Source: Deltaproteobacteria bacterium
GTDB taxonomy: Bacteria; Myxococcota_A; UBA9160; JAFDET01
Direction: 5' to 3'
Assembly: GCA_019310195.1 (NCBI GenBank)
Contig: JAFDET010000175.1
Coordinates: 1 to 8,537, forward strand
Length of the DNA stretch: 8,537 bases
The notes under the pieces were generated by a model. It saw nothing but the letters and a program-made list of their open reading frames with translations, had not been told where the DNA came from and ran no database searches. This document shows positions 1 to 6,466 of this stretch, in pieces. Within the stretch, counting starts at the first letter, position 1. Each line of letters starts with the position of its first letter. The translations under genes were made by a program, and so were the position numbers.

Positions 1-1705
1 CGTGGGCGTAGCCGTCCAGGATGCAGACGTGGGTGTCCGCCGCCGCCGTGGCGATGGAGCCCAGGTACGTGTCGAAGCTCGACACGGCCGACGCCAGGCC
101 GTTGCTGCCGCCGATACCCAGCACGGGGACGTTCACGTTGGCGTTCTGGGTGATGGCCAGCAGGCTCTCGTCGCCCAGAGCGCTGGAGTCGTTGCAGAAG
201 CGGAAGTCCATGCTCACGCGGCCGTCAGCGAAGTACCACTCAAAGCCGTTGTTCGTCTCGTACTGCGAGCGCAGGAAGTTGTTGATGGGCGTTACCTCGC
301 GGTCGCGCGCATCGCCGCCCAGGCTGGGATCCGTGTTGATGGCGCAGCCGGCCCCCACGTTGGGAAGAGTCGTGCCGCCCACCTCGCAGACCGGCAGCGT
401 CGGGTCGTCGAAATCCTTCCAGGTTCGTAGCGCGGGCGGCACGCCGGGGCCGGGCAGGGCGAGGTAGATGTCTAAGAAGGGCTGGTTGTTGCCGTCGTCG
501 CTGAATCCCAGGGTCGCGCGGAAGGCCGGGTTGGGGCTGAAGTCGTCGTCCAGGAACAGGCCCGCGATGGTCTGGTTGGTGGTCGGCGCGAGGAAAAACA
601 AGGCCAGCAGCCCGCCGCCGAAGACCGGCGTGCGCTGGATCAGGGCGGGAGCGTCAGGGTCGAAGACGCCGGCGATGGAGGCCACCTGCCCGATGGTGCC
701 CAGGTCGGTCATGGCGATGGTGGGGATTCCGCCAATCTCCAGCGTGTCGAGGAACACGTCCGGCCCGCCCGGCGCTTCCAGAGCGACGATCTGCGCCAGG
801 TACTCGGTGGCGTCGGCCGGCGGCGCCGTGCTGGAGCAACCGACGGGCCGCACGCCGCCGCCCTCCAGCAGGATCAGCCCGTCGATGTGGGTGTGGCCCG
901 GATCGACGCCGCCCGTGAGATCGAAGTCGTAGGCGGCGAAGATCGAAGCCCAGGTGGTGCCCTGGGAGTGCCCGCCCAGCAGCACCACGCCGTCCTCGCC
1001 CACCAGCGCCCGGGCCTTGTCGACCAGGAGCTTCCAGTCGCGCATGTAGAGGTCGATGCCCCAGTGCGCCATGAAGGGGCGCAGGTCGTCCTGCGTGAAG
1101 AGGATGGGCAGCCGCTCGTTGCCGAAGCCGTCGGTGAGCGGTGCCTGGGAATTCTCGATCCCGTTCAGGTTGATGTCCAGGTCGTTGGGGCCGGGGAAGT
1201 CGTCCAGGGGCGGGCTGTTGGTGTCGGAGAAGTAGAACTGGGCGCCTTCGGCGATGGCGTCCAGGTTTCCGTCCTGGGCGCCGTCGCGGGCGTGGTTTCC
1301 GCCGAGCTGGTCCTCCATCTGGTTGGGTCGCCGGTCCACCGCCCAGACGGAGATGCGGCCGTTGCTCTGGAGCGCCAGGTCGCGGGCCAGGGGATCGAAG
1401 GTGCTGGCGCCGCCCAGGAATCCCGGGATCAGGATGATCACCACCTCGGGCCGGCCCAGGTCACCGGCCTCGGTGGGACGGCGCCAGGTGCGCACGTAGC
1501 TGACCTGGTTCAGGTCCGGGTCCGACCCCAGCAAGGCCTGCAGCTTTGCGGACGGCGTCACGCCGGGGGCACCGGGTGTGTTCGGCTCGAGATGCCCCGC
1601 GATCGAGGCGTTCTTCTGTACGACCGAGCCGTCCCGCCAGCACTTGCCCATGGGCGCGATCAGCAGGATGGAGAGAACGGCGATGGCGGCGACGCGGGCG
1701 GGCAT
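1..1705 (-). CDS. Exported alpha/beta-hydrolase (lipase/esterase-like), C-terminus cut by window edge
   Basis: Read on the minus strand from ATG at 1705-1703, the frame is open for 568 codons and leaves the window at base 1. The start follows a GAGGTG ribosome-binding site three bases upstream. Residues 1-20 are a short basic start plus a hydrophobic stretch (AAIAVLSILLIAP), a probable Sec signal; Cys22 is not in a proper lipobox. The hydrolase fold shows the oxyanion-hole motif IPGFLGG (about 93-99) and the nucleophile elbow GGHSQG with Ser247. The last visible residues (ILDGYAH, His568) look like the loop that carries the catalytic His, so little may be missing. About 320 residues separate Ser247 from this His, much more than in a minimal hydrolase, which implies a large cap or inserted domain. 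Four Cys in the last third could form disulfides, as expected for an exported protein. Substrate is unknown; ester or lipid hydrolysis is an inference. Confidence 0.85.
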   Translation of the reverse strand, partial: MPARVAAIAVLSILLIAPMGKCWRDGSVVQKNASIAGHLEPNTPGAPGVTPSAKLQALLGSDPDLNQVSYVRTWRRPTEAGDLGRPEVVIILIPGFLGGASTFDPLARDLALQSNGRISVWAVDRRPNQMEDQLGGNHARDGAQDGNLDAIAEGAQFYFSDTNSPPLDDFPGPNDLDINLNGIENSQAPLTDGFGNERLPILFTQDDLRPFMAHWGIDLYMRDWKLLVDKARALVGEDGVVLLGGHSQGTTWASIFAAYDFDLTGGVDPGHTHIDGLILLEGGGVRPVGCSSTAPPADATEYLAQIVALEAPGGPDVFLDTLEIGGIPTIAMTDLGTIGQVASIAGVFDPDAPALIQRTPVFGGGLLALFFLAPTTNQTIAGLFLDDDFSPNPAFRATLGFSDDGNNQPFLDIYLALPGPGVPPALRTWKDFDDPTLPVCEVGGTTLPNVGAGCAINTDPSLGGDARDREVTPINNFLRSQYETNNGFEWYFADGRVSMDFRFCNDSSALGDESLLAITQNANVNVPVLGIGGSNGLASAVSSFDTYLGSIATAAADTHVCILDGYAH

Positions 1706-1762
1706 GGGCACCTCGGAAGCTGGGCTCAGGGTCTGTGGGATAAGGCCCACGATTGATGGGCG

Positions 1763-1791
1763 AGTATGACTGGAGCTGACCGGGCGGTCAG
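1763..1791 (-). promoter_or_regulatory. Sigma70-like promoter for the exported hydrolase
   Basis: On the minus strand a -35-like CTGACC (1791-1786) and a -10-like CATACT (1768-1763) are separated by exactly 17 bases. Each matches four of six consensus bases. Transcription would start near 1756, leaving a leader of about 50 bases before the ATG at 1705. The leader contains a small hairpin, GCCCA/TGGGC at 1745-1749 and 1757-1761. The spacing is ideal but the hexamers are imperfect, and promoter consensus in this organism is unknown. Confidence 0.45.
1776..1791. promoter_or_regulatory. Perfect 7-bp-arm palindrome, candidate TetR-type operator
   Basis: The sequence CTGACCGGGCGGTCAG has two perfect 7-base arms (CTGACCG and CGGTCAG) around a GG centre. 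The TGACCG-N2-CGGTCA layout resembles operators of many TetR-family repressors. It covers the -35 element and part of the spacer of the hydrolase promoter, so a bound protein would be expected to block transcription. No regulator gene lies in the window; the repressor would be encoded elsewhere. As RNA it could form a short hairpin, but there is no T-tract, so a terminator is unlikely. Confidence 0.45.
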
Positions 1792-1807
1792 ACGCCGCTC
1801 CGGGGGG

Positions 1808-1990
1808 CTACGGCCCTTCTCCGGCGGCCTCCGCCTGCTCGATTCGGCGTCGCAGGCAGCGCTCGCACAGGCAGGCGGGCTCTCCGGCTCCGACCCGGGG
1901 CTTCACCGCGGGAAGGTCGTTGCACCAGCAGCGCTCCTCGCCCAGCAGCGCCCCGCAGCGGAATGGGAACCCTGCGCCACTCCTGGGACG
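1808..1990 (-). pseudogene. Cysteine-rich CWC-family small protein, start missing (probable remnant)
   Basis: Minus-strand translation ending at the TAG at 1810-1808 gives a clear cysteine-rich CWC-type pattern: FRCG, then ERCWCNDLP, then ACLCERCLRRR near the C-terminus. This family (about 60-90 residues, probably metal-binding, function unknown) normally begins with an extra CxxCG pair. Here those two positions read Arg (CGT at 1990-1988) and Ser (AGT at 1981-1979), each one base from the Cys codon TGT. There is no ATG, GTG or TTG in frame near the expected start; the nearest ATG is at 2377, deep inside the antisense of nfi. The missing 5' part coincides with the start of the divergent nfi gene. 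I infer a decayed gene whose N-terminus was lost or overlapped. A real protein from an unusual start (such as CTG) or a sequence error are the alternatives. Confidence 0.5.
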
Positions 1991-2670
1991 TGCCGGTCGC
2001 CGAAGCGCGTGCCATCCAGGAAGCGCTGCGGGACCGGGTGGAGGAGCGCGACCGCATCGGCCCCGTGCGTCGGGTGGCCGGCGCCGACGTCTCCTACGAC
2101 CGAGGCAGCCCCATCCTGTATGCGGCGGTGGTGGTGCTGGATGCCGATTCGCTGCAGGTCGTGGACAGCGCCTCGGTCCGCATGCTCGCCGGCTTCCCCT
2201 ACGTGCCCGGCTACCTGTCGTTCCGCGAGATGCCCGCGCTACTGGTTGCGTTCGAGCGCCTGCGCACGCCGCCGGACCTGCTGGTGGCCGACGGTCACGG
2301 CCGCGCGCATCCGCGGCGCTTCGGCATCGCCTGCCACCTGGGCGTGGCCCTGGACCTGCCGACCCTGGGCTGCGCAAAGAGCCGGCTGGTGGGCGAGCAC
2401 CGTGAGCCGGGGGCGCGCCGCGGAAGCTCCACGCAGCTGCTGCACGATGGCGAGTTGATCGGCCGCGTGGTGCGAACTCGGGACGGAGTCAAGCCTGTCT
2501 ACGTCTCGGTCGGTCACCGCGTCTCGCTGCAGACCGCCCAGCGCCTGGTGCTGCGGCTGGCGCCCCGCTGGCGTCTGCCCGAGCCGGTGCGCGCTGCCCA
2601 CGAAGAGGTGAACCGTCTGCGCCGCGAGGCGCGCGGCGTCAGGCGTCGCGCGCCAGGCGCACGCCGCTGA
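1963..2670 (+). CDS. nfi: Endonuclease V (deoxyinosine 3' endonuclease)
   Basis: This 235-residue protein matches endonuclease V throughout. The enzyme cuts DNA at the second phosphodiester bond 3' of deoxyinosine and starts repair of deaminated adenine. Family motifs are in order: VAGADVSY with Asp42, the wedge and strand FPYVPGYLSFRE with Tyr80 and Glu89, VADGHGRAHPRRFG with Asp110, PTLGCAKSRL, VKPVYVSVGHRVSL, and RLPEP followed by His213. Asp42, Glu89, Asp110 and His213 correspond to the Mg2+-binding/catalytic set of characterised enzymes. Start at ATG 1963 keeps the conserved HSWDVPVAEARAIQ segment; no clear Shine-Dalgarno sequence precedes it. The C-terminal 20 residues are Arg-rich and extend past the usual end, overlapping the 3' end of egtB by 32 bp in convergent orientation. 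No promoter could be recognised; the upstream bases are occupied by the antisense CWC frame. Confidence 0.95.
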   Translation: MGTLRHSWDVPVAEARAIQEALRDRVEERDRIGPVRRVAGADVSYDRGSPILYAAVVVLDADSLQVVDSASVRMLAGFPYVPGYLSFREMPALLVAFERLRTPPDLLVADGHGRAHPRRFGIACHLGVALDLPTLGCAKSRLVGEHREPGARRGSSTQLLHDGELIGRVVRTRDGVKPVYVSVGHRVSLQTAQRLVLRLAPRWRLPEPVRAAHEEVNRLRREARGVRRRAPGARR

Positions 2671-3886
2671 ACTGCCAGCGCTGCTGCGGATAGAAGAAGT
2701 TGCGGTACGTGGCGCGCACGTGGTCGCCGGGCGTGGCGCACGAGCCGCCGCGCAGGACCATCTGGTTGGCCATGAACTTGCCGTTGTACTCGCCCAGCGC
2801 CCCATCGGGCGGCCGATAGCCGGGGTAGGGCGCGTAGGCGCTGGCGGTCCACTCCCACACGTCGCCGAAGAGCTGGGCGGGTGCGTCGTGCACCGGAGAG
2901 GCCGGCGCGGTGGGATGCAGGTGCCCGCTCTCCAGGAAGTTGCCGCGTACGGGCTGGCTCTCCGCGGCCACCTCCCACTCGGCTTCCGTCGGCAGCCGCG
3001 CGCCGGCCCAGCCGGCGTAGGCGTCGGCCTCGTACCAGCTCAGGTGGCAGACCGGCTCCGCCTCGCCCAGCGGCCGCGCGCCGGCCAGAGTCAGGGCGAT
3101 CCAGCCGTCCTCGTCGCGGCGCCAGTAGATCGGCGCGCGCAGACGCTGTTGCTGTACGCCGGCCCAGCCATCGGAGCGCCACAGCTCCGGCCGCTCGTAG
3201 CCGCCGTCCTCCAGGAAGGCGCGGTACTCGCCGCACGTGACGGCCCGGGACGCCAGCTCGAAGGCCCCAACGAAGACGCGATGCCGCGGCCCCTCGTTGT
3301 CGAACGCGAAGCCGTCGCCCCCGTGGCCGAGCCACTGCACTCCCTCGGCGTAGCCGTGCCAGGAGAGCGCGGCTGCGGCGGCCGTAGGAGCCTCGCGCGC
3401 GGCGCGGTAGACCGGGTCCAGCGGGTTGCGGGAGAAGAGGTGCTTCAGATCGGTGAGCAGCAGCTCCTGGTGCTGCTGCTCGTGGTGCAGGCCCAGCTCG
3501 ATCACCGCCGCCAGCTCGGCGTCGACCGCCTGGTTCTCGAAGAGCTTGGCCATGTGCTCGTCCACGTGGTCGCGGTAGCGCTGCACGTCCTCCAGGGAAG
3601 GCCGGGTGAGCAGGCCGCGCTCCGGCCGCGGGTGCTGCTCGCCCACCGCGTTGTAGTAGGAGTTGAAGAGCACCCGGAAGCTGGGATGGAAGGGCCGGTA
3701 GCCGGGCTGGGCGCTTCCCAGCACGAAGGTCTCGAAGAACCAGGTGGTGTGGGCCAGGTGCCACTTGGCCGGGCTGGCGTCGGACATGGACTGGGCCGCC
3801 GCGTCCTCCGGGGAGAGGGAGACACACAGGGAACGGGTCGCGCCGCGGACCGCGCCGTAGGCGGAGAGGAGGTCGCCGTCGGGCAT
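2639..3886 (-). CDS. egtB: Ergothioneine biosynthesis sulfoxide synthase EgtB
   Basis: EgtB is a non-haem iron enzyme that uses O2 to join hercynine to a thiol donor (gamma-glutamylcysteine or cysteine), making the sulfoxide precursor of ergothioneine. The 415 residues show a DinB-like N-terminal half with the iron-binding histidines (His46 in HLAHTTWFFE; His135 and His139 in HHEQQH). The C-terminal half is a formylglycine-generating-enzyme/sulfatase-modifying fold with LPTEAEWE, FGDVWEWTASAY and NQMVLRGGSCATPGDH. Two traits, FNSYYNAVG (Tyr77/Tyr78) and RNFFYPQQRWQFSG near the end, recall the type II EgtB of Chloracidobacterium, which has paired active-site tyrosines and prefers cysteine; that subtype is an inference. 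It is last in the minus-strand gene run, 72 bp after the GNAT gene, and overlaps nfi at its 3' end. ATG at 3886 has no strong ribosome-binding site. EgtD, EgtA and EgtC are not in the window. Confidence 0.93.
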   Translation of the reverse strand: MPDGDLLSAYGAVRGATRSLCVSLSPEDAAAQSMSDASPAKWHLAHTTWFFETFVLGSAQPGYRPFHPSFRVLFNSYYNAVGEQHPRPERGLLTRPSLEDVQRYRDHVDEHMAKLFENQAVDAELAAVIELGLHHEQQHQELLLTDLKHLFSRNPLDPVYRAAREAPTAAAAALSWHGYAEGVQWLGHGGDGFAFDNEGPRHRVFVGAFELASRAVTCGEYRAFLEDGGYERPELWRSDGWAGVQQQRLRAPIYWRRDEDGWIALTLAGARPLGEAEPVCHLSWYEADAYAGWAGARLPTEAEWEVAAESQPVRGNFLESGHLHPTAPASPVHDAPAQLFGDVWEWTASAYAPYPGYRPPDGALGEYNGKFMANQMVLRGGSCATPGDHVRATYRNFFYPQQRWQFSGVRLARDA

Positions 3887-3958
3887 GGGGTTCGACGCTA
3901 GATCGCGCCCGGCGGGGATTCAAGCGCAGCGCTCCGGCCCCGATTCCGGACGGGCCCC

Positions 3959-4576
3959 TCAGACTCGTGGCTTGCGCAGCATCCCGAACAGGGGTGGGCC
4001 TTCGGGCAGCGCGATCTCGTGGGTCACCTCGAAGCCGAAGCGCTGGTAGTAGGGCACGTTTGCCGGGCGCGAGGCCTCCAGCCAGGCCGGAAGCGCCTCG
4101 GCGTCCGCCCGGGCCAGAGCCGGCTCGATCAGCGCCCTGCCCACGCCTTGGCCCTGGCGCGGTGGGTCCGTTCCGATCACGCCCAGGTACCACTTGCGCT
4201 GGCGGGGCTGGGCCTCCCCGATGACCCGGAAGCCACGGATCGCGCGCGGGATGTGGGCGCCGAAATGCCGGAGCATGCGCATCCCGAAGAGGAGGCGCTG
4301 CAAGGCGCCGGGCTCCGAAGCGCTGGGCTCGTTCCACAGGGCAGCGCCCTCCAACCGATCGTTGGTGAGCACGGTGCCCGTCGCCAGGTTGTCTCGCAGC
4401 AGCAGTGCAAAGCTGCGGTGGCTGTGGCGTCGCCAGACGCGCTCGGAGGGGAAGAACCAGCGGTGGGTCGGGTCGTCGCGAAACGCGCGGGCCAGCACGT
4501 GGGAGAGTCGTCCCACGTCATCGTGGCGCACGGGCCGGATGCCGGAAGGCAGGTCGAGCGGAGGGGCGAGCGCCAC
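3959..4576 (-). CDS. GNAT-family N-acetyltransferase
   Basis: A 205-residue acetyl-CoA-dependent acyltransferase of the GNAT fold. Visible features are an N-terminal IRPVRHDDVGRLSHVLARAF segment typical of the first strand and helix. The core YLGVIGTDPPRQGQGVG (about 130-146) carries the acetyl-CoA pyrophosphate-binding loop R-Q-G-Q-G-V-G. The PANVPYYQRFGFE segment (about 171-183) holds the usual Asn and Tyr positions of motif B. This subgroup, with a long middle region (about 80-125) and the ending LFGMLRKP, is common in high-GC bacteria and mostly has unknown substrates. It starts 32 bp after the luciferase-like gene ends and is followed 72 bp later by egtB, so co-transcription is likely. 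A substrate cannot be assigned; a small amine or amino acid from the same pathway is a guess. Confidence 0.88.
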   Translation of the reverse strand: MALAPPLDLPSGIRPVRHDDVGRLSHVLARAFRDDPTHRWFFPSERVWRRHSHRSFALLLRDNLATGTVLTNDRLEGAALWNEPSASEPGALQRLLFGMRMLRHFGAHIPRAIRGFRVIGEAQPRQRKWYLGVIGTDPPRQGQGVGRALIEPALARADAEALPAWLEASRPANVPYYQRFGFEVTHEIALPEGPPLFGMLRKPRV

Positions 4577-4608
4577 GCGGCGAGGCTAGGCCTCTGTCCG
4601 GACGTGCG

Positions 4609-5493
4609 TCAAACGAACGGAGCGATGGCGTCGAGGGTGCGCTCGAGTTCGTCTGGGTCGGCGCTGGTGGGGACCAGGATCACCTCGTCGGCGCCGGCAT
4701 CTCGCGCCACGGTCAGGGACTCGCGGAGCGCCGCTTGGCCCGCGGCGCGGCACTGGGACGCCAGGGCGCGAGCGGGGCCTTCTCCGAACACGGTCAGGTA
4801 GCGGGCCGCGTACTCGCCGAGCCTCGATTCGGCGCCGTCGCCCAGGGCGTACCAGAAGCTGGTCGCCAGGTGGGGCGGCTTCTCGCGGCCCGCGTCACGC
4901 CAGGCCTGCTCGGCGCTGCGGAAGACCCGGTCCATCTCTTCCGCGCCCGGCCCCAGGCTGAAGCCCGCCAGTCCCTCGGCCCAGCGCGCCGCGCGGCGCA
5001 GCGGTCGCTCGCCCGCGGCGGCGATCCAGAGCGGCGGGCCGCCGTGCTGGTGCGGCGGTGGGCCCACCGGGGCGCTGTCCGGGAGCGCCGGCTCGCCGGA
5101 CCAGATGCGCCGCAGCTCCGCCACCTGCTCGTCCATGCGCGCGTGGCGTCGCTCGAAGGGCGCGCCCACCACGCGGTAGTCCTCTTCGCGCCCGCCCACG
5201 CCCACCGCCATGGTGAAGCGGCCCGCCGCCAGGCGGTCCAGGGAGGCGGCTTGCTTGGCCAGCCACGTCGCCGTGTGTAGCGGCAGCACGAAGCAGGTGG
5301 CGACGATTCGCACCCGCTCGGTGACCGCCGCGGCCGCCGACAGGCTGACCAACGCTTCGGCGTTGCCGAAGCTGATGCGCTCGCCCACGGCCAGGCTCGA
5401 GAACGGACCGGCGTCCACGGCACGCGACCAGCCCAGCAGCGCGTCGCGTCCGGCCTCGGGAACCATGGTCGGGAGGGTCATGCCCAGCTTCAC
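4609..5493 (-). CDS. Luciferase-like (LLM class) flavin-dependent oxidoreductase
   Basis: A 294-residue TIM-barrel protein of the bacterial luciferase-like superfamily, whose members use FMN or coenzyme F420. It begins MKLGMTLPTMV, passes through VRIVATCFVLPLHTATWLAKQAASLD in two pieces (about 61-86), and has the hallmark LDRLAAGRFTMAVGVGGREEDY (85-106) followed by FERRHARMDEQVAELRRIWSG, typical of F420-dependent-type members. Length is normal for the family. The start is GTG at 5493-5491, overlapping the TGA of the upstream dehydratase (GTGA), a sign of translational coupling; an internal ATG at 5481 would lose the conserved KLG. Substrate and cofactor choice cannot be read from sequence, and no F420 biosynthesis gene is in the window. 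The product could be a monooxygenase or a dehydrogenase/reductase. Confidence 0.9.
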   Translation of the reverse strand: MKLGMTLPTMVPEAGRDALLGWSRAVDAGPFSSLAVGERISFGNAEALVSLSAAAAVTERVRIVATCFVLPLHTATWLAKQAASLDRLAAGRFTMAVGVGGREEDYRVVGAPFERRHARMDEQVAELRRIWSGEPALPDSAPVGPPPHQHGGPPLWIAAAGERPLRRAARWAEGLAGFSLGPGAEEMDRVFRSAEQAWRDAGREKPPHLATSFWYALGDGAESRLGEYAARYLTVFGEGPARALASQCRAAGQAALRESLTVARDAGADEVILVPTSADPDELERTLDAIAPFV

Positions 5494-6434
5494 GAGAGCT
5501 TCTCCCGCACCACGCGGGTCAGGAGGGTGGCATCCACGTTCCCTCCCGACAGCAGCACGCCGCAGCGGCCCACGCCCTCGCGCAGCGCGACGGCCAGCGA
5601 CACGGCGCCGGAGGGCTCCAGCACCAGGCGAAGCTCGCGCAGCGCAAAGGCCATGGCGTCCAGCATCTCCTCGTCGCTCACCAGCTCCACGCGAGCGACG
5701 TGCTCGCGCAACACCGGGAACGTGAACGCGCCGGGGATGCGCACGCGCAGTCCGTCGGCGATGGTTCGCGGCGGCGGTACCGATACCCGCTCGCCGGCCT
5801 CCAGGCTGCGCCGGGTGTCGTCGGCATCCTCGGGCTCGCAGCCCACGATCTCGATACCGGCGCGGAGCGCGTGCAGGGCCGTCGCGCAGCCGGCCATCAG
5901 GCCGCCTCCGCTCACCGGTGCGTAGAAGCGTTCCAGCTCGCCCGCGTCCTCACAGAGCTCCAGGGCCGCCGTCCCCTGGCCCGCCGCCACCAGCGGGTGG
6001 TCGTACGGGGGCACCGGGAAGAGGCCGCGTTCGCGGACCAGGGCCGCAGCGCGTTCCTCGCGCTCGGCGCTGTCGGTGCCCACCAGCACCACCTGCGCGC
6101 CGTCGGCTTCTGCCCGTGTGCGCTTCACGGCGGGCACGTCCGAGGGCATGACCACCACGGCCGGGATTCCCAGCACCGCGCCGGCGCGGGCCACCGCCTG
6201 GGCGTGATTCCCCGACGAGTGCGCCACCACGCCCGGAACGTCCGGGTCCAGGGTCGTCATCAGGCTGAAGGCGCCGCGGATCTTGAACGACCCAGTGGGC
6301 TGGAGAGACTCGGCTTTGAGCAGCAGCTCGCAGTCGGGGTGCAGACGCTGCCGCAAGACCGGCGTGCGCAGTACGTGGGGCCGGATGCGCTCGGCGGCGG
6401 CGCGGATCGCGTCGAGGTCGAGGTTCTGCGACAC
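5490..6434 (-). CDS. PLP-dependent threonine/serine dehydratase-like enzyme
   Basis: A fold-type-II pyridoxal-phosphate enzyme of 314 residues. Known relatives are threonine or serine ammonia-lyases, serine racemases and hydroxyaspartate dehydratases. The Schiff-base lysine is Lys51 in PTGSFKIRGA; the substrate-carboxylate loop is SSGNHAQ (73-79); the phosphate-binding loop is SGGGL (175-179); TIADGLRV and LEPSGA follow, and SGGNVD lies at 296-301. There is no C-terminal ACT-like regulatory domain, so it resembles the short catabolic type rather than biosynthetic IlvA. The open frame extends much further upstream, but homology begins only after GTG at 6434. A second GTG at 6464, two bases after the kinase stop, would add ten residues. 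No clear ribosome-binding site supports either. Dehydratase versus racemase activity cannot be decided. Confidence 0.9.
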   Translation of the reverse strand: MSQNLDLDAIRAAAERIRPHVLRTPVLRQRLHPDCELLLKAESLQPTGSFKIRGAFSLMTTLDPDVPGVVAHSSGNHAQAVARAGAVLGIPAVVVMPSDVPAVKRTRAEADGAQVVLVGTDSAEREERAAALVRERGLFPVPPYDHPLVAAGQGTAALELCEDAGELERFYAPVSGGGLMAGCATALHALRAGIEIVGCEPEDADDTRRSLEAGERVSVPPPRTIADGLRVRIPGAFTFPVLREHVARVELVSDEEMLDAMAFALRELRLVLEPSGAVSLAVALREGVGRCGVLLSGGNVDATLLTRVVREKLS

Positions 6435-6466
6435 GCGCCGAGGGTAGCCCGGCGGCAACGTCACGC

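Noticed and set aside
2..1756. Several long plus-strand open frames, including one of 289 codons at 887-1756
   Set aside because: They are antisense shadows of the minus-strand hydrolase, which has the signal peptide, GHSQG motif, good ribosome-binding site and continuous protein-like sequence. GC-rich DNA readily gives such open antisense frames.
1745..1761. Hairpin GCCCA/TGGGC in the hydrolase leader as a riboswitch or attenuator
   Set aside because: A five-base stem with a seven-base loop is too weak, and there is no alternative structure or leader peptide.
2720..3901. 393-codon plus-strand open frame opposite egtB
   Set aside because: It is rich in Val, Gly and Arg, lacks family motifs and mirrors the egtB frame, so it is an antisense shadow.
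3925..3956. Inverted repeats between the GNAT gene and egtB (AGCGC-A-GCGCT and GGCCCCG/CGGGCC) as a terminator
   Set aside because: The stems are short, one has a bulge, no T-tract follows on the minus strand, and such repeats are common by chance at this GC content.
2514..4337. 607-codon minus-strand open frame across egtB and the GNAT gene
   Set aside because: Its translation is Arg/Pro/Ala-rich low complexity with no motifs, while the overlapping frames encode clear EgtB and GNAT proteins.
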